24,580 bases of DNA from positions 1 through 24,580 of the forward strand of contig CAINXK010000121.1 of assembly GCA_903854805.1 (NCBI GenBank), given 5' to 3'. The stretch is from an uncultured Anaerolineae bacterium (GTDB lineage: Bacteria > Chloroflexota > Anaerolineae > Anaerolineales > Villigracilaceae). The translations under genes were made by a program, and so were the position numbers. Shown one piece after another: positions 23,543 to 24,580 of this stretch. Under the pieces are notes generated by a model. The model saw nothing but the letters and a program-made list of their open reading frames with translations. It ran no database searches and was not told where the DNA came from. Each line of letters opens with the position of its first letter. Within the stretch, counting starts at the first letter, position 1.

Positions 23543-24411
23543 TTTCCAAACTTTCCAAGTAGATAGTCATAAATAGGGGCGTCGATCCATCCGGCGCTCG
23601 GGTCACAGCGTTCTTCAAAGTTTTCGTTGCCAGTAAAAGACCTTAAGGCTTCCCGGGTTGCAAGATCGTAGCTGCCACTGGACGGTATTTTTAGATAACC
23701 AAGTTGGTTCATTATTTTTTGAATTGCAAGCAGCTGTGCGCCTTGCAATTGGATACGTTCATTTGTGGGACTTTTACCAAAATGGAGCCGGTGCAGGTAT
23801 ATCAGTTCACCCAGTTTACTAACCGGGTCCGAATCATCATCTACCCGATAATCGAGCATGCGGTCATTATAACCGCCATAACCGCCCTGGTCTTTGACCA
23901 CGAGCAGAGCAGCGCTCTGCCGGCCGCGTTTATCTCCACCAGCCCGGTCGCCAGCCAGTAACGCCGCCTGTAACCGGTCGATAATATTACCATCCAGGCT
24001 CAAAAAAGCGGCCTGCATGGCAGGGACAACTTGATCATTCGACAAGGTGTTGCCCTGAATAGCATAACCCGGACCAGACACCCCGCCAGCCCAATCTGTG
24101 CATTCTTTTCCCGTAAATGTTGCGGCGCGGCCCTCTGAATCGACAATCCCAACCTGGCGCGCTTCTCGGCCCTCATCTGATTCCAATAGCTGCGCAAGTG
24201 TTTTTTCAGCGCTTAGCCCTTGGCCCAGCAGCTCGAGGCCGTTTGGGCCGAAGGATGTGTTGGCAAAAGCCTGTGTGGCTATCGCACCTCTGCCAGCTAA
24301 TGCCCAGGGGACAACCGCACCGGCGGCCGGGAATTTCGATGCGACAGCGATACCCCAGGTCTGATTTTGATTATCGTATGCGACAATAGAGAATGTGGAT
24401 GGATGGATCAA
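23539..24411 (-). CDS. DUF1028 (Ntn-hydrolase-like) protein with peptidoglycan-binding domain
   Basis: This protein of about 290 residues starts with the DUF1028 domain (COG3342, Ntn-hydrolase superfamily, function not established): FSIVAYD, GIAVASKFPAAGAVVPWA (20-37) and GAIATQAFANTSFGP. A C-terminal segment from about residue 222 (GAQLLAIQKIMNQLGYLKIPSSGSYDLATREALRSF) looks like a PG_binding_2-type peptidoglycan-binding domain. The start is set at TTG 24409-24411, with GGGAG about 9 nt before it; it lies close to the family N-terminus. A longer TTG start at 24456 sits beside the -10 box and would leave no leader. No signal peptide is seen, which is odd for a wall-binding protein. The HAD phosphatase gene overlaps its end. 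Confidence 0.85.
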   Translation of the reverse strand: MIHPSTFSIVAYDNQNQTWGIAVASKFPAAGAVVPWALAGRGAIATQAFANTSFGPNGLELLGQGLSAEKTLAQLLESDEGREARQVGIVDSEGRAATFTGKECTDWAGGVSGPGYAIQGNTLSNDQVVPAMQAAFLSLDGNIIDRLQAALLAGDRAGGDKRGRQSAALLVVKDQGGYGGYNDRMLDYRVDDDSDPVSKLGELIYLHRLHFGKSPTNERIQLQGAQLLAIQKIMNQLGYLKIPSSGSYDLATREALRSFTGNENFEERCDPSAGWIDAPIYDYLLGKFGK

Positions 24412-24461
24412 TTGGGCGGTCTCCCGTTTCGAGAACAATGTTTTTGGATAACACAATATCT

Positions 24462-24467
24462 ATTATA
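24462..24467 (-). promoter_or_regulatory. -10 box for the DUF1028-HAD unit
   Basis: The minus strand reads TATAAT at 24462-24467. No clear -35 is seen. A start near 24455 would give a leader of about 44 nt before the TTG at 24411, which fits the shorter DUF1028 start. Confidence 0.4.
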
Positions 24468-24470
24468 AAC

Positions 24471-24519
24471 AAAAAAAGTGCATGGCGACGCTTTTGGGCA
24501 TCTGCCACGCACTTTTTTT
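24471..24519 (-). terminator. Terminator of the ClpP-like gene
   Basis: AAAAAAAGTGC (24471-24481) is the exact complement of GCACTTTTTTT (24509-24519). The stem extends by TGGC/GCCA past one A-C mismatch, around a loop of about 17 nt. It begins 11 nt after the stop codon at 24530. A U7 run follows on the minus strand, and because of the symmetry also on the plus strand. Confidence 0.88.
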
Positions 24520-24529
24520 AAATTCGGGT

Positions 24530-24580
24530 TTACTTCTTTTCGGGAACTTGTAATACCTGGTCTACCAGGCCGTAGGCTAC
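24530..24580 (-). CDS. ClpP-like serine protease, C-terminal end only (partial)
   Basis: Only the last 16 codons and the stop are in the window, reading VAYGLVDQVLQVPEKK. This matches the usual C-terminus of ClpP (EAxxYGLxDxVL), the ATP-dependent protease subunit. The catalytic Ser-His-Asp residues lie outside the window, so the call rests on this short tail alone. Other proteases of the ClpP/crotonase fold, such as SppA or TepA type, share similar tails. Confidence 0.6.
   Translation of the reverse strand, partial: VAYGLVDQVLQVPEKK

Noticed and set aside
1..24580. CRISPR array, tRNA, rRNA, insertion sequence or prophage genes
   Set aside because: No regular repeat-spacer pattern, cloverleaf-like sequence, transposase or integrase motif was noticed on either strand by eye; a tRNAscan or profile search was not possible.

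Overview
The window reads as a chromosomal segment of an anaerobic or facultative bacterium. The best guess is a member of Chloroflexota, class Anaerolineae, inferred from gene content only: a type-2 isopentenyl diphosphate isomerase, a tungsten-type aldehyde:ferredoxin oxidoreductase homologue, a GT39-like membrane protein with an NHL propeller, DUF1028, and a prenyl synthase with a DDxxG second Asp motif. No rRNA, tRNA, CRISPR array, transposase, integrase or phage gene was seen. Gene density is high and nearly everything is on the minus strand; only the AOR-like gene and acpP are on the plus strand.

Layout, left to right. (1) 1-6248, minus strand, read from right to left: a P5C dehydrogenase (pruA/rocA type) with its own sigma70-like promoter, a hairpin, a trans-aconitate methyltransferase homologue, a small two-helix membrane protein, the A subunit of a glutaconate-type CoA-transferase, an alpha/beta hydrolase, the B subunit of the same CoA-transferase, a PspC-domain protein and a partial CPBP intramembrane protease cut by the left edge. 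(2) 6519-8681, plus strand: the AOR-family oxidoreductase, divergent from pruA and closed by a 19-bp perfect hairpin. (3) 8868-13773, minus strand: isopentenyl diphosphate isomerase (fni), a prenyl diphosphate synthase, a receiver-PAS-histidine kinase protein and a PIG-L deacetylase. (4) 13862-14095, plus strand: acyl carrier protein with a textbook terminator. (5) 14192-16191, minus strand: sucC-sucD. (6) 16338-21440, minus strand: two GT-C type membrane glycosyltransferase homologues, one fused to a six-repeat NHL propeller. (7) 21541-24411, minus strand: rlmN, a NagD-type HAD phosphatase and a DUF1028/peptidoglycan-binding protein. The right edge holds the last codons of a ClpP-like gene and its terminator.

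How the genes may work together. pruA, the CoA-transferase pair with its embedded hydrolase, the AOR homologue and succinyl-CoA synthetase all fit a metabolism that oxidises amino or organic acids through aldehyde and CoA-thioester intermediates, with reduced ferredoxin and substrate-level ATP as outputs. This is an inference from gene family and proximity. fni and the prenyl synthase supply isoprenoids. The GT-C pair and PIG-L protein suggest cell-surface glycan work. Nothing in the window is clearly a new defence or mobile system. The points most worth following are the hydrolase between the CoA-transferase subunits, the atypical Cys spacing in the AOR homologue, the glycosyltransferase-NHL fusion, the receiver domain without its acidic pair, and a CPBP gene with no normal start codon.
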